Assembly: GCF_048771995.1 (NCBI RefSeq)
Contig: NC_133026.1
Span: forward strand, 101,029,001 to 101,093,000
DNA from: Taeniopygia guttata
Taxonomy: Eukaryota > Chordata > Aves > Passeriformes > Estrildidae
Direction of reading: 5' to 3'
DNA length: 64,000 bases
Numbering within the stretch: the stretch's first letter is position 1; each line of letters starts with the position of its first letter. Shown piece by piece: positions 45,083 to 59,700 of this stretch. Below the pieces are notes generated by a model that ran no database searches, was not told the DNA's origin, and saw only the letters and a program-made list of their open reading frames with translations. The position numbers and the translations under genes are program-made.

Positions 45083-46530
45083 AGGGCCAGACGGGAGTAA
45101 CGGCGGGCTCTTCCTTAGGTGCAGCTGGTTCCCAGGAACATGGTTCACAGGTCCATCCTTTTGCAGAACCTTGATCCTTCAGGTTTTGCGATGAGTGCAA
45201 ATGTACCCTTTTCATTGTCAAATAAAATCACGTTTTTTGAATAGCAACTAAGAAGGAAGTTTTTTATTCCGATGAGTACTCAGTATTCCAGATTGGCAAA
45301 GCATCACCTGATGTTCCAATATCCTCCTTCTCTGTGAGGATGAATTTCCCCTGCAGTCCCCAGCCTCTCATCTACCCTGGCTTTCAGTGGGGCAGCCTTA
45401 TTAATTTCATTAATTTCACACTGAAAATATATCCATGAATGTTTTTTTTTTTTTACTAAAACTCCGATAATTTGCAAGTTGACACTGTGAGTAACGATTA
45501 CTTCTAATAAGTACACAGCAGAACAAAAATTCAGCTTTCCTTACAGTGTTTTCTTTAATCCAGAGCATTAACTACCTTTTCCAGCTTCTTATTTATCTTC
45601 TTTTATTTTGTATAAACTTTCAAAATGGCAGGATTGACTACACTACAGCAAACTGAATTTTATTAAAAAGATTTCACGATTATGGTATGGATTTGTACTG
45701 ACAAAATGATCCATCAGGGATAAAAGGCCAGGTTAGTGAGAACTGTGGTGGCCATGCCTATGTGAGGCTTTCCTGTAGAGAAATCTGTGTGTATGGGGCA
45801 ACAAGTGTCACAGTACATTTCAACAGAGAGAAAACACAAAACACAAAACATTGCACGTATTAGGACATTTTAGGATACATATTACTCTTTCAAATAATTG
45901 TATGTGTGCTTACAGGGATATGTACATATGTGCACAGATACACTTGGGAGCTGTTAGTGTAGTTTATGTCCTTCTAGCAGAACATTTTTCATTTGCACTG
46001 GGGATCAGGCAGGATGTGGTACTAGCTCTGATTAGATTACTGCCCTTTACATTTGGGTTCAGTGTAGTCAGTGGTTGTGTTCTTATTCATGTCCTGCTTA
46101 TTCATCATTTCCTCAATGCTGACAGATACTATCAGCATTTGTAATTTAAGTACCGCTACCAGAATTAGATATTTTAATTGATTTCTTTTCGTATACCTAT
46201 TTTTTTCACTAGCAATCAAATAATTAATTTCTGTGTTGTTGGATTTCTTTATTAGTATGCATTATGCCAAATAATTGCTTTCAGCCTTTTGATTTAAATG
46301 GCAATAATAGTATTTAATTCAATTTAATTTAATGGCTGTTACATTACTCTCCATTTTGAAATACAAAAATAAACAAATCAGCTTTCATTAATCTTTAACC
46401 CATTATTCATGCACACATATACAGGGATTCACCGTATATTCTCTGACATTCAAAAGTAGTACTTTCAGCCATAGGAGTACAAGTAATGTTAACCAAGCAT
46501 ACATCAAAATGTTAGATTTTTATTAATTTA

Positions 46531-46683
46531 GAGTCACAGAATCATAACACAGTTAGAAGAGACCTTAAAGATCATCTAGTTCTAATCCCCCTTCAATAAG
46601 CAGAAACACCTTTCACTAGGCCAGGTTGCTCAGAGCCCCATCCAACCTGGCCTGGAGCACCTCCAGGGATGAGGCACCCACAA
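46531..46683 (-). mobile_element. CR1 LINE 3' fragment
   Basis: 'agtcacagaatcataacaca', 'ccttaaagatcatctagttc' and 'gttgctcagagccccatcca' are reverse-complement CR1 3' phrases. The copy is about 150 bases long and 5'-truncated. Confidence 0.9.
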
Positions 46684-46919
46684 ATACATGCTCTAACATT
46701 AAGTAATATAAATAGAATGTAATTTGCAGTGTGGGAACTGTGAAAGTTGGCAAGGCATTTGAAGAGATTCTTTTGAAAGCAAGTAATCTGGAGAGAACCT
46801 AAAATCTGTCGAATGGTATGGCTTTTTATCCCATTAAAATACCTTTAATTATCTCTGCTGTCAACCACGTAAAAGAGAAAAAATAAAGGCTATTAAGGTT
46901 TCTCTGGTCTTTCAAAAAA

Positions 46920-46990
46920 ACACCAAAACAACAACAACAACAACAACAACAAAAAAAACCCAAAAAAAAACCACCAACAACAAAACCACC
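46920..46990 (+). repeat. AAC/A-rich microsatellite
   Basis: About nine AAC units (46925-46951) are followed by A runs interrupted by CC. It lies upstream of NDUFV2, not adjacent to a recognised element. Confidence 0.88.
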
Positions 46991-49900
46991 TTTTTTATAT
47001 ACATAGTATGTTTGTATTTAACCAGTACAGGTACAGAGATCTATTTTAGGAAGTGCAAAAACACAGGGGACAAACACAAGAGATCATATTAAATAATTAA
47101 GACCATAAAATATTGGAAAACAAAACATTCTCACTTGCAATCTTCATGTTGCAGCACTATACAGAAAACCGACCTCTATACCCAGGAGTGTTTCAGATTA
47201 ATAAATGTTATCCTTTTGATACATTAGCTTTAATTAATCAAAAAAATATATATACTAAGAGCAAAATTAGTGTAAAATATTACCTGAGACCCATTTCTGT
47301 AAGCAAAGTAGAGGCAAAGTGCCTGCTTGTTTAACACACTCACCCAAAAACTGTAAAAATTAAAATGGGTATTTATTAGCGTCACAGAAGAACTCCTCCA
47401 ACCAAAGATGACTTTATGGGTAGTGTAGAGATTGCACATGGAACCACTTCCACAGAACATTTTTCTTTAGAGAAATAACTACAAGAGGACAGATACTGAA
47501 AAGAAAATGAAAGGCACATACAACATGGAATAAAAACAGCCCACAATTACTTTTGTTAACTATTTGCCCAAAGGCATTGTACACTTTTACAAGTCCTTTG
47601 AAATTGTATATGGACTTTCTACAAATGCAGTTTTCTCAATATCCTGTAGCAGTTTAAATTTAACTTTTATGCAAAAGAACATTTCATATTATGTGCGAAA
47701 GTGTAAATGCACTTTAAGTTTAAAAAGAATCCTAATTTAAGTTACTACTGAAATTATTTAGAAATAGGTAATGATAACTTAAACGTACCAATAGAGATAG
47801 ATACTTGTGCTGGGAATAAAATAATCATAGTATGGAATGAAAACTTTGTTACCTGAAGATGAAGATTTCTTTTTGAATGTGATTAGGAATTATTGAATTT
47901 ATTTTACAGATAGAAAAATGTGAGAAAAATGTGTATTGACCCCCAGAAAGCCACAAGAAGTCACCAAGAGCTGGAAAAGAACACATGCCCACCAATTCTG
48001 TGGGCATCCTATTCCATGGGCTGTGGTTTTCCCCTAATCTGAGAGAAATTCAGTACATAGTGATCAGACATTCATGATCCCTGATTTGCAGCATAGGAAG
48101 GGCACTAGGAACAAATTAGGACTAGATACTGAAATGCCCAGACTAGGGACTGCAATTCTTTCTGGAGTTAGCTGCTCCCTATGTACAGAGCCTGCAGAGC
48201 TGCTCTCCTAGGTTAGTCTCCCAAGTCAGGTAGCAAAAGCTGTAAGGAAGAACATCTTCGAAATAATGTACATAATTTAATTTTAATTCTTGTATTGCTT
48301 CTGTATTCAGGCTAAATATTAATTTAATATGAATAATGTTTTGATATGTAAATAAACTGGTGTTAGAGACATTGCTTCTCTCTTCAACAAGGCTATGACA
48401 GGCTGGTGTGGATTCCATTGGCATCTCCTCACTTTTTCATGTTAATAATCTCTGAAGTTCAAACACCATTCAGAAAAGGTATCAGCCTCTTTTTGCAGCA
48501 GCTTTGAACTTTCTTTATTCAAAAGGACAACTAGGACTATAATTAGGTACATCTAGCTGTCATTATATAGCTCATTTATTATTTATATCTCCCTCCCACA
48601 GTGCCTGCAAACCTCACATCTTGTGTTGGCAGAGATAGTAGTCTGCATGTTGCTTTCACAAGCTCCAAGTAGCACAGTAGTCCCTGTGGCATGGCCCTGG
48701 ATTTGTAATCTGGGCTTCAGGGTGCTGACCTAATGCAGCCAGTGATGTTACAACCTGAAGCATCCCACACTCACAATTTACTGAGGCAATCTCCCTCCAC
48801 CTTTCAGGCAAGCAATCAGAGATGATCCCTCCTGTAGACAGCTACTCCCTGCATGTACTCTGATTCTTGGCAGTCCCTCACTGAGATCTCTCCCCATCTC
48901 ATGCTGGGTACATTATTGTTTTGGTGTTTTGGGAGTTATTGCATTACCAAGTTCTGAAAGGCATCTGGGAGATGGGAGAAGAGTTAACTGTAATTTTCAG
49001 TGGAGACAAATATGGAAAGGCCATAATTGGATGAAGTTTTAGGCAGTTTTCTTTTAAGCTCCTGATGGTCAGTAACACACTGTCTTTACAAAAACCCTGC
49101 ATGACCAGAATGGTGACAGCTTTAGTAACAAGTTGCATTGCTTTGCCATGGTGTTCAAGAACAAGTTTCCTCTTATCTGCAATATGCAGATTAATCTCTC
49201 TGGGATGCCTTCTTCCCCAAATCCTTCTCTGTGTAGGACTAGCAGATGGAAAAGCAAAAACTTGAGAACAGCCTGGTGGGTATTGAGTAGGTGAGGTTAA
49301 AGTCAAATTCAGTCGAATTGCCAAAATAGATTTGAAAATTCTGTAACGCTTTTTCCCTCCCCCCCCCCTTTAAAATGAATAAATAAAGATTTAGACTACA
49401 AGTTGTTTTAGAAAGAGGGCAGTGCAGAAAAGGAAAACCAGTGACCTACTTAAAGAGAAATTAAAATGCATTACACCTCTTGGGGTTGAGGTTACAAAAA
49501 ATAGTAACAAAAAATGCAACACAATGAATGTGTGCATGAAAGGAGACAACATCTTCATTTTGCCCCTAAAGGCAGCAAAATTCTACCAGGAATTAATTTG
49601 ACTCTTGGTCAAATTATTATTATGCAGTTGCTATTATCATGCAGTTTAAAAGGCTGTTTTTACTTTGCCTAGTAAGACTTATAGGGTACTGACTTTCTAA
49701 TGCATTTGTCTAAAAACTAATGCTGTCAGGTATCCTAGGGCACAGTAAGTTTCTGCACTCTTTGTCTACTATCCTGTCTATTATAATAATTATACTGTAT
49801 TATAGTAACTTGTTCTTTTTTTCCTGAGTGATTACATAGACACCATCCTAAATGACCAGAAGCTGTTTTCCATTTGTTCTTTAATCTTTGATCTGTTCAC

Positions 49901-52900
49901 CTTGGATGGTCCTGGCAGGACTTTATGTTCTGTTGGCATAGCTCTTGCTATCACCAGGTCAGATCTGTCTTTCCCTTGCATCAAAGTGGATCCTCAGGGA
50001 AGGAATCTATTTTACCTAATGTAAACCAAAACATACATTCCTACTCAGAGATACCTTCACAGCTCTATGGATAATAATTATAAACACAGGAATTAAGTTT
50101 GTCTTCTATCTAAAGCCTGGAGAGTAATTAAGTGTGTTGGGAACAGACAGGCTGATTTGATACCTTAGTGATTTGTTAGAATCCAGCTGTTCCACACTTC
50201 TGATACCTGTGGTGAAACAAATCTCTGCTAAGCTGACAGGAGCATCCTGGTGCACAGATCCTACTTGCAACATGAGAGCCTCCCACAGCTGTGTCCCCTA
50301 CACACTCACACCTTTCTGGGACCCAGCACCTGGCCTGGGTGCCAACAGCATGACTGCCAGAGCCTGGGCCCAGCTTTCTCATGAAAGCTGACACACTGAT
50401 ACATGCTCACTCTGCAGAGCCTGAGAAGAGACAGAGTTCCAGACCCAAAACCACATATGCCCTTTCTCGTCTGCACCGTGCTATTCCAGCCACGATAGAC
50501 AGTGAGAATTTAAATTTCCCATTTGTCTTCCTCTTCTGACCATGTTCCAAAGAACTTAATTTGATCCTTTCTTTTAGTTTCTGTTGCCCACATATCAGAC
50601 TGTCTTTAATCATTGTCAGTCCTTCTAGTCACTCTTCTTTGGGTTGTCTTCTTCACAGATCCAGGCATGATTTCACCCCTCATGTCTTAAAATAGTGCCC
50701 TTGAACTCACCTGTCTTTCCTGTTTAGGGTTTTATCATCCTTTCTCTTTACATCTCTCAGCATACAATTCCTATCTGGGGTTTCATCAAAAAAAATCCCA
50801 CTTTAATGCAGCTTCTGCCCTTGTGCTTTGCTGACTTATAACTCTATTATGCATTTCTGTCACTCTCACATTCTTTTCTCCCTCCTGAACAAATATCCTA
50901 GTGATTTCAATCTTTCCCCATTCACAGTCCTTCAGAATTTTGATGTGAACAATTTCCCTAAATTTGGCCACAAAATATGGGAAAGTTCTGGCTTTCCTTT
51001 ATTCTCCAAATGATTGCTTTTGCTTCCAAGACAAGCTGCATTTGGAACAGTTTCTTCTATTTAACCCCTGTAATTATTGTGATTCAATTGTACAATAGCT
51101 ATTTTGTGTCAGAAAGTGACATCATGAACTATTGGCACCAGCAAAGACACCAGGTATCATTTTGCATCCTGGACCCTTCCTGACTAAATCCATGGTTCAA
51201 TCTGCATGACACTTGCTAACTGCCAATCCCTCCTCAAAGATAAGCAAGGACCTACCTTGTCACTAACTCAACAGAAGTGCCTGTCTCTGCTGCAAATGCT
51301 GTCATGCAGAGAATGCCCTCTCCATCTTGCATGCTGTCCTTGTGCAGTGACAAGAGATCGCCTGGCTTTGAACTGCCAACTCATGTTTGACATCAGTTCA
51401 GCCACCTGGGCTGCAGAATGGTGAGTCATGAACAAAAACCAGGTGCATGGGATTTCCTGAGCAGGCCCTTGTGCAGGTCTGGTTGAGGGGAGTTTGTGGA
51501 AAATCTGTTAACAATATGCATTGCCCAACAGTTTCATATTTGCCCTGTGCTGCCCAATAGGAAGAAATTTCCTATGGGTATGAATATCTAATACAACCTT
51601 TAAATTCCTTGTTAAAGTTCTTCTTTGCTCTGATGACAACACATCAGGCTGCTGGAACTGATAGCAGACACATCGATGGGTACTGATGTGTCATTTTCTT
51701 GTACTTCCCCATCTGTCCTCTCCTGTTTATGCTTTGATTTAACCTCCTGGAGACAACATAAGATGTAAGAGAGGGTAACTCAGGGGAACTGTTCCAGTGA
51801 CCAACTAGTTCTGACATAAAAAGTCTATATCGGAAATTACTGTAAAGACTTGAATGGAAGAGTGATATAAAGGAAAGGAGAACCAAATCCCAGTTTTGGC
51901 AGATGCATTCTTCTCTCTCACAGTTTCTCCTCCATTTGTGGTATGGATGATTCTAAACTGCCAAATGTAATATTTATTATCTCAAAATCTGCTCAAATCA
52001 GTAGATGTTCACTGCTTGGAATGCTGTCTTTCCTATTTTGCACAATCTAACTGTAATTGGTGTTAACTTATTCTTGTTTATTATGGAAATACAAAATGTG
52101 TTACCGTGCTCTTAATCTGCATAGACTGAAACCATCTGCTGTGGTTCACAGTTGAAGAACAGGAGATTATAAATTCCCTCTAGTATTTGAATCCAGACCT
52201 CATTAAACAAGTAATCATTATTGCTACCAAGTTGCAAGTCAGGGAAGTGCACAGTCATCATCTTAACATTTAAGCATGTGAATGATCTATTCCTTTTTAT
52301 AGAAAACTCAATATTTACATGCACATTTTTGACTGATAGGAGAAGGCAGTTTACAGTGGCTCAGGTAGAGGAGGAGGAGAGGGTGTTCTCAGATGAGTCA
52401 GTGAGTAGCTCCCTGCTGAGTAAAAGGTGATTTGACAAAAAAAAAAGGAAAGTCATGCTGTGCTCAGTTGCAGGATGGCCTAGTTTACCTCCAGAATGTC
52501 AGAAAGCAAGACTCAGTAGGGAAAACTTTGCAGTGAGACCTTTTTGAAAAATATATGTTGTTTGTGTTGTACCCAAATATGCTACAAGTCTGCTTGAATT
52601 AAAGCAGAAACATGAGGCGTCCTGCTTGCCTGGTACCCAGACATATCACAAGACTGTTTGACTTAGGAAGTGAAATATTGTGTAATACCTGTTTGCTCGA
52701 CATAGTTACACAAAAATAGTAGAACTGAGATAATCATGCCCAGTTTGCAAAGGTCTGAATTAGATGCAGTCAGCAAAACACCCACCTGGAGAGGCTGGAC
52801 TGGACCTGCACACAGAAGGGTGTAAAATCTGTCTGGCAGACAGAACAGACTAGCTCTGACCTAGAGAAAGAGGAAGGAAACCTTTGGACCAGACTGGTCT

Positions 52901-55659
52901 TGATTGACATGAAAGCTATGTGTAAACAGAAGTGACGCACAGTGGAGACTGGGGAAAGGAGAGTATGCCTCCTTTAGTTCTGGCTTCCCTTGGAGAGCTG
53001 TCAAACTCAGCCACCACTGCCTTGGAGGCTGAGAAATTTTAAATGATATAACCGTCAGAAACCACAAAGCAGCAGCAGCAGTGTCACAGTATTGTAGATA
53101 TAAGACTTAGTGTTTAGGTCTGTATGTTTAAACATTGCTTGATTTTTGTTTGCTAACAAGAGGTTTACCTAAAAGCTGAGCATAAACAGATGCCTTCTTG
53201 AAGTGTTGACTGATTCACCCTCTCAGAACTCTCCCCCAGTGGTCCCCAGGGCTCAGTTGCCCATCAGCAAATAGCAGATTCTGGTACCAACACCCGTTTA
53301 CCGGGCTTTGCAGGACCCGAGAAGAAACTCCTGCCGGGGGATGTAGTACCACACAGAAGCTGAGGACAGGAACAAGATATCTGTGAGTCCAGTAGACCAA
53401 GTCTTCTGTGCAAGTAAATACTGGGGTGTTTTCATCCATGTATTGAACACTAAGTGTTAGTACTGATTTTAGATATTCAACATATGTAGGTAGAATTGTA
53501 TCCTGCACTTTATCCATGCCTACTCTGTGTCATCCTCTGGCAATCAAAATATTGATTCAGTCCTGGTCTTGAATCCAGCTGAGTTAAACCAGAGGTGAAT
53601 TTGGTTCTGTCTTACTGATAAATAGATCTTCTGTTCTAAATTAAATAACGAAAGAAATAAGAGCAGCAAGGCTAAATTTGTTTGAATAGATTTGAATCCT
53701 TATTTAGCTTTTTTTTCCATGATGCAAGTCTTCAGCTCACTATCTACCCTTGTGTTTCCTAGAACATATTTTGGATGATGATGCTGCACTCTTTCTGGAA
53801 CAGTTTACTCAATGTATTTGTTGTATTTGCAACATTTTACAAACAAGAAAGGTCAAATTTTTTCCTTGTTGACATAATTCAACAGGCTTCACATAGGTTC
53901 AGCTGGAAGAAATGTTGTCTGGTGAGATTTGTTTTCAGATTTATTAAAAATTAATTTTAAATTCTAGGTATGCACCTATCTTTCTGGCTGACCTTAGGAT
54001 GGGTAAATGCCAAGGCCCATTTTTCACTTGTTGAAAATGATACTTGTGAATAAAGGTAAGAAACATCCAGGCTTTTATAATTAGATTTTAATTGCATTTT
54101 CTATAAAAAAGCTTTCAGCCACTGGTCTTTAAATTGTTTTCCAAAGCAAAGTTCTTTTTCCTATCCATTTAAGGGAGCAGGTTCACTTATAATTACCCTA
54201 GACTGACTTCTAGAGGAAGCAATACACTAAGATATAAGCTGTCAAAAGGAGGAACCACAGAGCTTCTTCATGGATTTAGTCTAGAGTCGGTTCAAAGAGG
54301 TTGAACCTTCAGCTGACTTTAAATATACAACATGCATTTTGTATCATAGAAGAAGTTTTACAAGAAGGAGATGATACAAGGAAGTGTTGTGACCCTGTGA
54401 GTGCCTCAGAGAGTTTTAAACAGCATAAGTTAACAGGCAGAGCTCCTCAGGCACAGACAGCCTCAGAAGTGGGTAGGTGTAAAACTATCTTCACATGTAA
54501 AGATCTTGTAAGATGACTCAAGGATGGCCCAGAATCTCACCTCAGTGCTTTATATCACCATACTTCCCATATGTCATTATGAATATAACACTTTTCTCTC
54601 AGTCTGGAAAGGCCTGAAATAATAAGCTTCATACTCACAGCATCTTTATGCTTGGATAAATATTGTGCTATTTTGGTTCTCAAGGTCATAGGCTTTGTAG
54701 CCAAGCCTTATACATGCTGTAATCACCTGACTTCAGAGAAGATATAAAAATAATTGTGGCTCCTTTTATCATATATGATGCAAATAGCATTTGTAAGTCT
54801 GTTTAGGGTTAGGCAACCCTCCCATCTGATTTAAAACTGTCAAACTTCTCTCCTTGTGTCTAACACATACTTACACCCAGAAATATTCTTTTTTTTCAAA
54901 ACAAACAGAAATAGACCCTTTTTCAAGCAATGTGTATTTAAATATATTTAAATTTAAATATTACCATGGAGATTATCCAAAGACAAATTGTATGCATGTT
55001 GAGAAAATGGAAATAAAACAAACTCATTTTTTGTACCCCCACCAAATAAACAAAAGAGCTACCAAAACCTGTGAAACACAAACATCACCTCTGTGTGCGT
55101 GCCTGAGCTCTGGGCTGCTAGGAACTGCAAGCATTTGTCATCAGTATTTGGTTGCTCCGTTAAAATGTGATGTAATGCTGGCCACAGCTGGACTGGATGG
55201 GTCTTCAGTGTGACTTCCTGCAGCCAATTCCATGTTCACACACTATGTTTTTTAACATACAAATGGAAAACAAAGGCCTATGCCGATACCATGTTTTAGC
55301 AGGCAAAATCAATAAGCACTAAGTTCCTGTGAGGGTTTTTTCAGATATTTGGTTCACTTCAAACAAGTTCATGTCACAAAAAAAAGTGAGAAACTTTTAA
55401 AGAAAGTTTTTTTAAGATTAGTGTTTGTTAAAAGACTAGCTTTGAGTCCTGAAGAATGCACATAGTCTTGAAAGGTTGACGTTTGTGAGGGTGCCCTATT
55501 ATGTGCTAACAAATGTAAAGTTTGCTTTTCTTTGTTTCTTTATGGTGGGCACTGTATATTAAACTAAGTTTGGTCAACAACTGCATTAGATCTTCTTCGT
55601 GAAGGTTTGACAGGTTGATTTGTTCTGACTTGTTATCACAAAACAAAAGGATGAAGTAA

Positions 55660-56000
55660 AGGTCCGGCTTTGATACGAGAGATGGACGATCGTGAGCAAA
55701 GCGCTGATTGCTGCTGGGGCAGCGCCTTGTCCTGTCACAGCTGCTGTCTCCATCCTGAGATCCAATTGCGCCAAGAGCACACAGCGCTGCTCTTGCCAGC
55801 TGTGAAGGCCAAGTTGATGGAAAACATCCAGCTGTGGCTCAGAATACTGCCGGGAGAGGGGCAGCTCCGCCGGCAGGACCGGGAGCGGGGCGCGCAGACG
55901 GCGCTCGCTCCACGCCTGGTTATTGAGTGCCACCCAGTGGGGGCTGGCGCCTGCTCCGCTGCCTTAGCGGGGATGGAGCTGGGGATACACACCTGCCTGC
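55660..56000. other. Isolated GC-rich patch with overlapping open frames
   Basis: Roughly 340 bases are much richer in G, C and CpG than the surrounding 15 kb, with open frames on both strands (55670-56092 plus, 55586-55933 minus). I recognise no protein family in either frame and no clear splice pattern. It lies immediately before the solo-LTR candidate. It could be a non-coding transcript promoter, an enhancer or an unidentified pseudogene fragment. Confidence 0.4.
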
Positions 56001-56118
56001 AGGGTCAGAGCATACTGGGTTGGTGGAGCATCTTTTCTTTTAGTGTGGGTTTTTTTTTTTTTTCTTTACTTTTTTTTTTTTTCCGTAGTTAAAAACTGAA
56101 GACTACTGATTTTCATAG

Positions 56119-56715
56119 TGTGGGAATCCAGGGCTTCCCTCTGGCTACCCCGGAAGGCTTGGGACCCTGGCAGGGGGTCAGGAACCCTCCTGTACAGAGC
56201 CCCGAGAGACACTGTCTCTAATCTCTGTCCATGGAGATTAGAGACCGTGTAAGATTCATCTTACAGGATGAATTACAAGCTCTGAGTGTTTGATATGAGT
56301 AATAATTAAGTGTGGCACGGGTGCAAAAGTAAAATTTTAGGTTTCTAGATTAAGGGTTCAGAGAGGACAAGATGGAGGAATTAGGTGTGTCTTGTCCTTT
56401 TCCTCCTTCTTCATGCCCTCCATGTTTCACTGTCGTGTTGGCATTTTTCTATTGGTTTAGGCTGGGGACACGCTGTTTAACATAGATGATAGATATTGGC
56501 ACATTATTGTAAATATAGCACACGTAGTTTCTGGTATATAATGTTTGTACCATCCCACTGAGGGGCAGAGCCCCGCACACTGCCCTGCAGGACAGACCTG
56601 CAGCAGGGCAGCAGAACATGTTATAGATAAGCAAGAATAAACAACCTTGAAAACAGCACAGACAAATTATGGCTTCTTCTTTGCCAACGGGGCAGAAAGA
56701 CAGAGACTTTCTACA
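56119..56715 (+). mobile_element. Candidate solo LTR of an endogenous retrovirus (passerine type)
   Basis: The block starts TGTGGG and is taken to end TTCTACA, so TG...CA termini are possible. On the plus strand it has an ATTGG box (56453-56457), a TATATAA box (56535-56541) and AATAAA (56636-56641) about 100 bases later, the layout of U3-R. The phrases around 'gaggacaagatggaggaatt' and 'tgtgtcttgtccttttcctc' look like LTRs I have seen in songbird genomes. No viral coding sequence or second LTR is visible nearby, and I could not find a convincing target-site duplication, so the boundaries are approximate. Confidence 0.6.
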
Positions 56716-59700
56716 ATCTCAGAATTATCAATACCCACAAATTCCGACACATAGGAAATGTATCTGTCTGGTAGCTGTTACTGTGCAAAGATTCTGTTTC
56801 TGTTCATCTGTGATTTTCTCCAGTGATTCCTATTTTTGGGTTCATCATGGCCTTATGTACAGCCTTTTTAAGATATTGGTAATAAAGTATTTCCACTTTA
56901 ACCATGGTAGCATAAAGTCTCCAGGCATGTGTAAGAGATATTGTTTTTATATTTTTAATAAATAATATTAGAGCAGACAGTCCTGCTGTGTACTTTGCAA
57001 TTTATTACATTACCCCTACATTTTTGTTAGGTAGCTACTAAATTAAATACTAGAGAGGACCAAAGTCATTATCTAACATTTGGAAGAAAGTCCTGTACAG
57101 GCTCTCTAGATCACAGTGATTAACAGCTAAAAGAATCACACTTGGGAGCTGTGGGAGTTAGGTCTTTTCCTTCTCAAGAATGTATCTGTGAAGTATGGCA
57201 CTTACCAAAATAAAAACTTGTGAGCAATGCTGGTGTTCAGAAGGTGGCACATAAGCTCTCAAAGCATTGTGAGTGTCAGAAGGGAGACATTACTGTACCC
57301 CTCAATCAATAGATGGCTCTATTCTCCGCCACTTGGAGCAGTGTTTTGAGAACGACCTCCATTCAGGCTGTCCATTCCTCTGTACTTAAGAAAGACTGGT
57401 GAAAGGTGGGAATTGTCACAATGCAAAAATCCACGTACATAAATTTTAGATCACGTCCTGACATGCAAAACACATGCCTGCAGTAGACAATGTACAGTAT
57501 TCCCAAGCTACAGAACATATCTCACAGAGGAAAGATGAAGACTGAGCAGATAATGTTGTTCTTCACAAATCTGAAATACATCCTGGAAAATCTTTGTTTA
57601 TAAATTTATCCTCTGATGACAGCATGCAAGGTAAAGTGGAACAGATACCAGTCACTCTATGCATGATTTTGTGGCTCCATTTGTCAGAATAATTTTCATT
57701 ATTTAGAATGGTTCATTTTAATGGAAATGTTAGGGAGAAAAAAACCCCACTAAAAAATTAAGCGCTATTCACACATGTTAAATGTAGCTATGGAAATTAG
57801 CCTCCTTTTGCTTATCCTGCATCCGATGGATGAGATAACTTTTTCTATAATCTGCAACAGCTGAAATATTGAGTAAATGGAGTAAGTATAAAAGCAGACC
57901 TTGGAAATTAGAGCCCTGGAAGGCTCTTTTAACAAACACTGACCATTGCAACCAAATTAATAACTTTAAGAAAAATGTGTGCATGCTGCTCTGACCCTGC
58001 TCTGGCACAGGATTTTATGCTCAGGAAGAGGTAAGAGCAAAGTGTAAACTTTTATGCAAACTGGTCTGCTTAAGGAAGTGCTGTGCTTCAAATATATGTC
58101 TGTTTGCAAAGCATGCTCTTTCCCATTGTAACCAGGAAGATAATTTACAACAGTTCTTTGGGAAGAGCATGCACTTCTTCACACTGCTTAGGCAACAAAA
58201 GGGCAATTTGAGATTTTATGGGACAATTCCACTTTAGATGCCTGAACAATCCAACATGCCTTTGGTGCCTTGGGACTGCAACGATGCAGCAATGATTTTG
58301 GCCAGCATATGATGTTTAGGTGTCTTAGTGTCCCAAATATGGAGTAAATTTTTACCATTTTTATAAGCCTAAAGGAGATAATAGATCAGGCAATATATTA
58401 TTTATATTATATTAATTAATGTGCACAGATATTTCCAGGAAACAGAGGCCTATAATTTGATACAAAGCATACTTATGTTTTTACCCTTAGTAACAACAGT
58501 TTTCATGCAAATAACAGATACCAAAACATTCAGCTGCAAGGACAGTTTTGGGATTTGCACATGTAAGCACAGATGTGTATATGGAGCTCCCCTTATTGAA
58601 AATGTGGTCCAGCTAATGCTCTGGTTCATACGGGAGGAAGATTAAGAGGCACTAATTTGCATATAAAATTCTAGGCATGCATTTTCACATAAAAAAAATT
58701 TGAATCATACTAAATAATAGGAACAAATTGTCATATGTAAGTCCTATATCACCAGAGTAACTCCTAGACATTTTCTTCATCATTGTAACATGTTAATGAC
58801 TTCCATAACATCTGAATACACCCATACAGCTTCAGACAACTTAATGATTTATAACTTTACAAAGATTCTTTTCTACTTGAATTTTATCTTCTGAAAATCA
58901 GTGCTTTCAGAAAACTGTAAAACCTGGCCAAGTAAGGACCTCAATGTTACCTGCTGCGACAACCCTTTATTAAGGATTTTTTTTTTTTTAATTGATAATC
59001 CTGTGTAGTCCATGGAAAAGCAGCCACTGGTGGGGCAAGATCTCTACATATATGTCAGGTATTTGATTTTTCCAAATTACCTTATCAACCAAGAACTGGC
59101 ACTTGACTCATTTTTTCAGTGCTGTATCCTGACTATCCTTGGGAGATGCCTTGGAGGAAGTACTGAAAACTGATGTTTTGTAAGACAAATGGAAATATTT
59201 AAAGCAAGTTTTCTATCTTCACAGCCCTTATAATTTCCTAAAAACCTGCAAGCAAACTAAGTGATTTTTTCAGAACTCAGCAATTCCTCTTATTTACATA
59301 TGTATGAGAACACCCTCTTAATCTTAAGAAATCTTAATGTAACCAGATCTTCATCCCCAAAATGGCAATGAAGAACACTAGCTAAGTCAGCACACATTTT
59401 TATAAGCTAACCTTTGCAAGGCAGTAACTTGTGAATAGCAATTTCTCATCTCCTCTACTGTGCTGTCATTTACTTGTCTGGAAAGACATTTTAGGTAAAT
59501 TTACCAAAGACAAATGTAATGATGATGATGGTATATTAGGAGCTCCCAAGCTGATTAGTTTTCAGAGGCAATAGAAATTTATTGAGAGCAGTAGAACAGC
59601 CTGTGCTAACCTCTGGTCACAAGATAAAAGGGTGTATATTTTTAAAAATGCGAGTGAGGATTGAGTGTCATAATCTATTTTCCACACTATTGCACTGAGG

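Noticed and set aside
48944..49324. 126-codon minus-strand open frame upstream of NDUFV2
   Set aside because: There is no recognisable domain, splice context or start-site support. In 64 kb of six-frame translation a frame of this length is expected by chance.
51206..51430. Possible exon ending in GAATG|GTGAGT with a 72-codon open frame
   Set aside because: A single good donor without a matching acceptor, partner exon or protein similarity is not enough to call an exon.
53215..53517. 100-codon minus-strand frame in a moderately GC-rich stretch
   Set aside because: I do not recognise the peptide as cellular or retroviral, and no flanking LTRs or splice sites support it.
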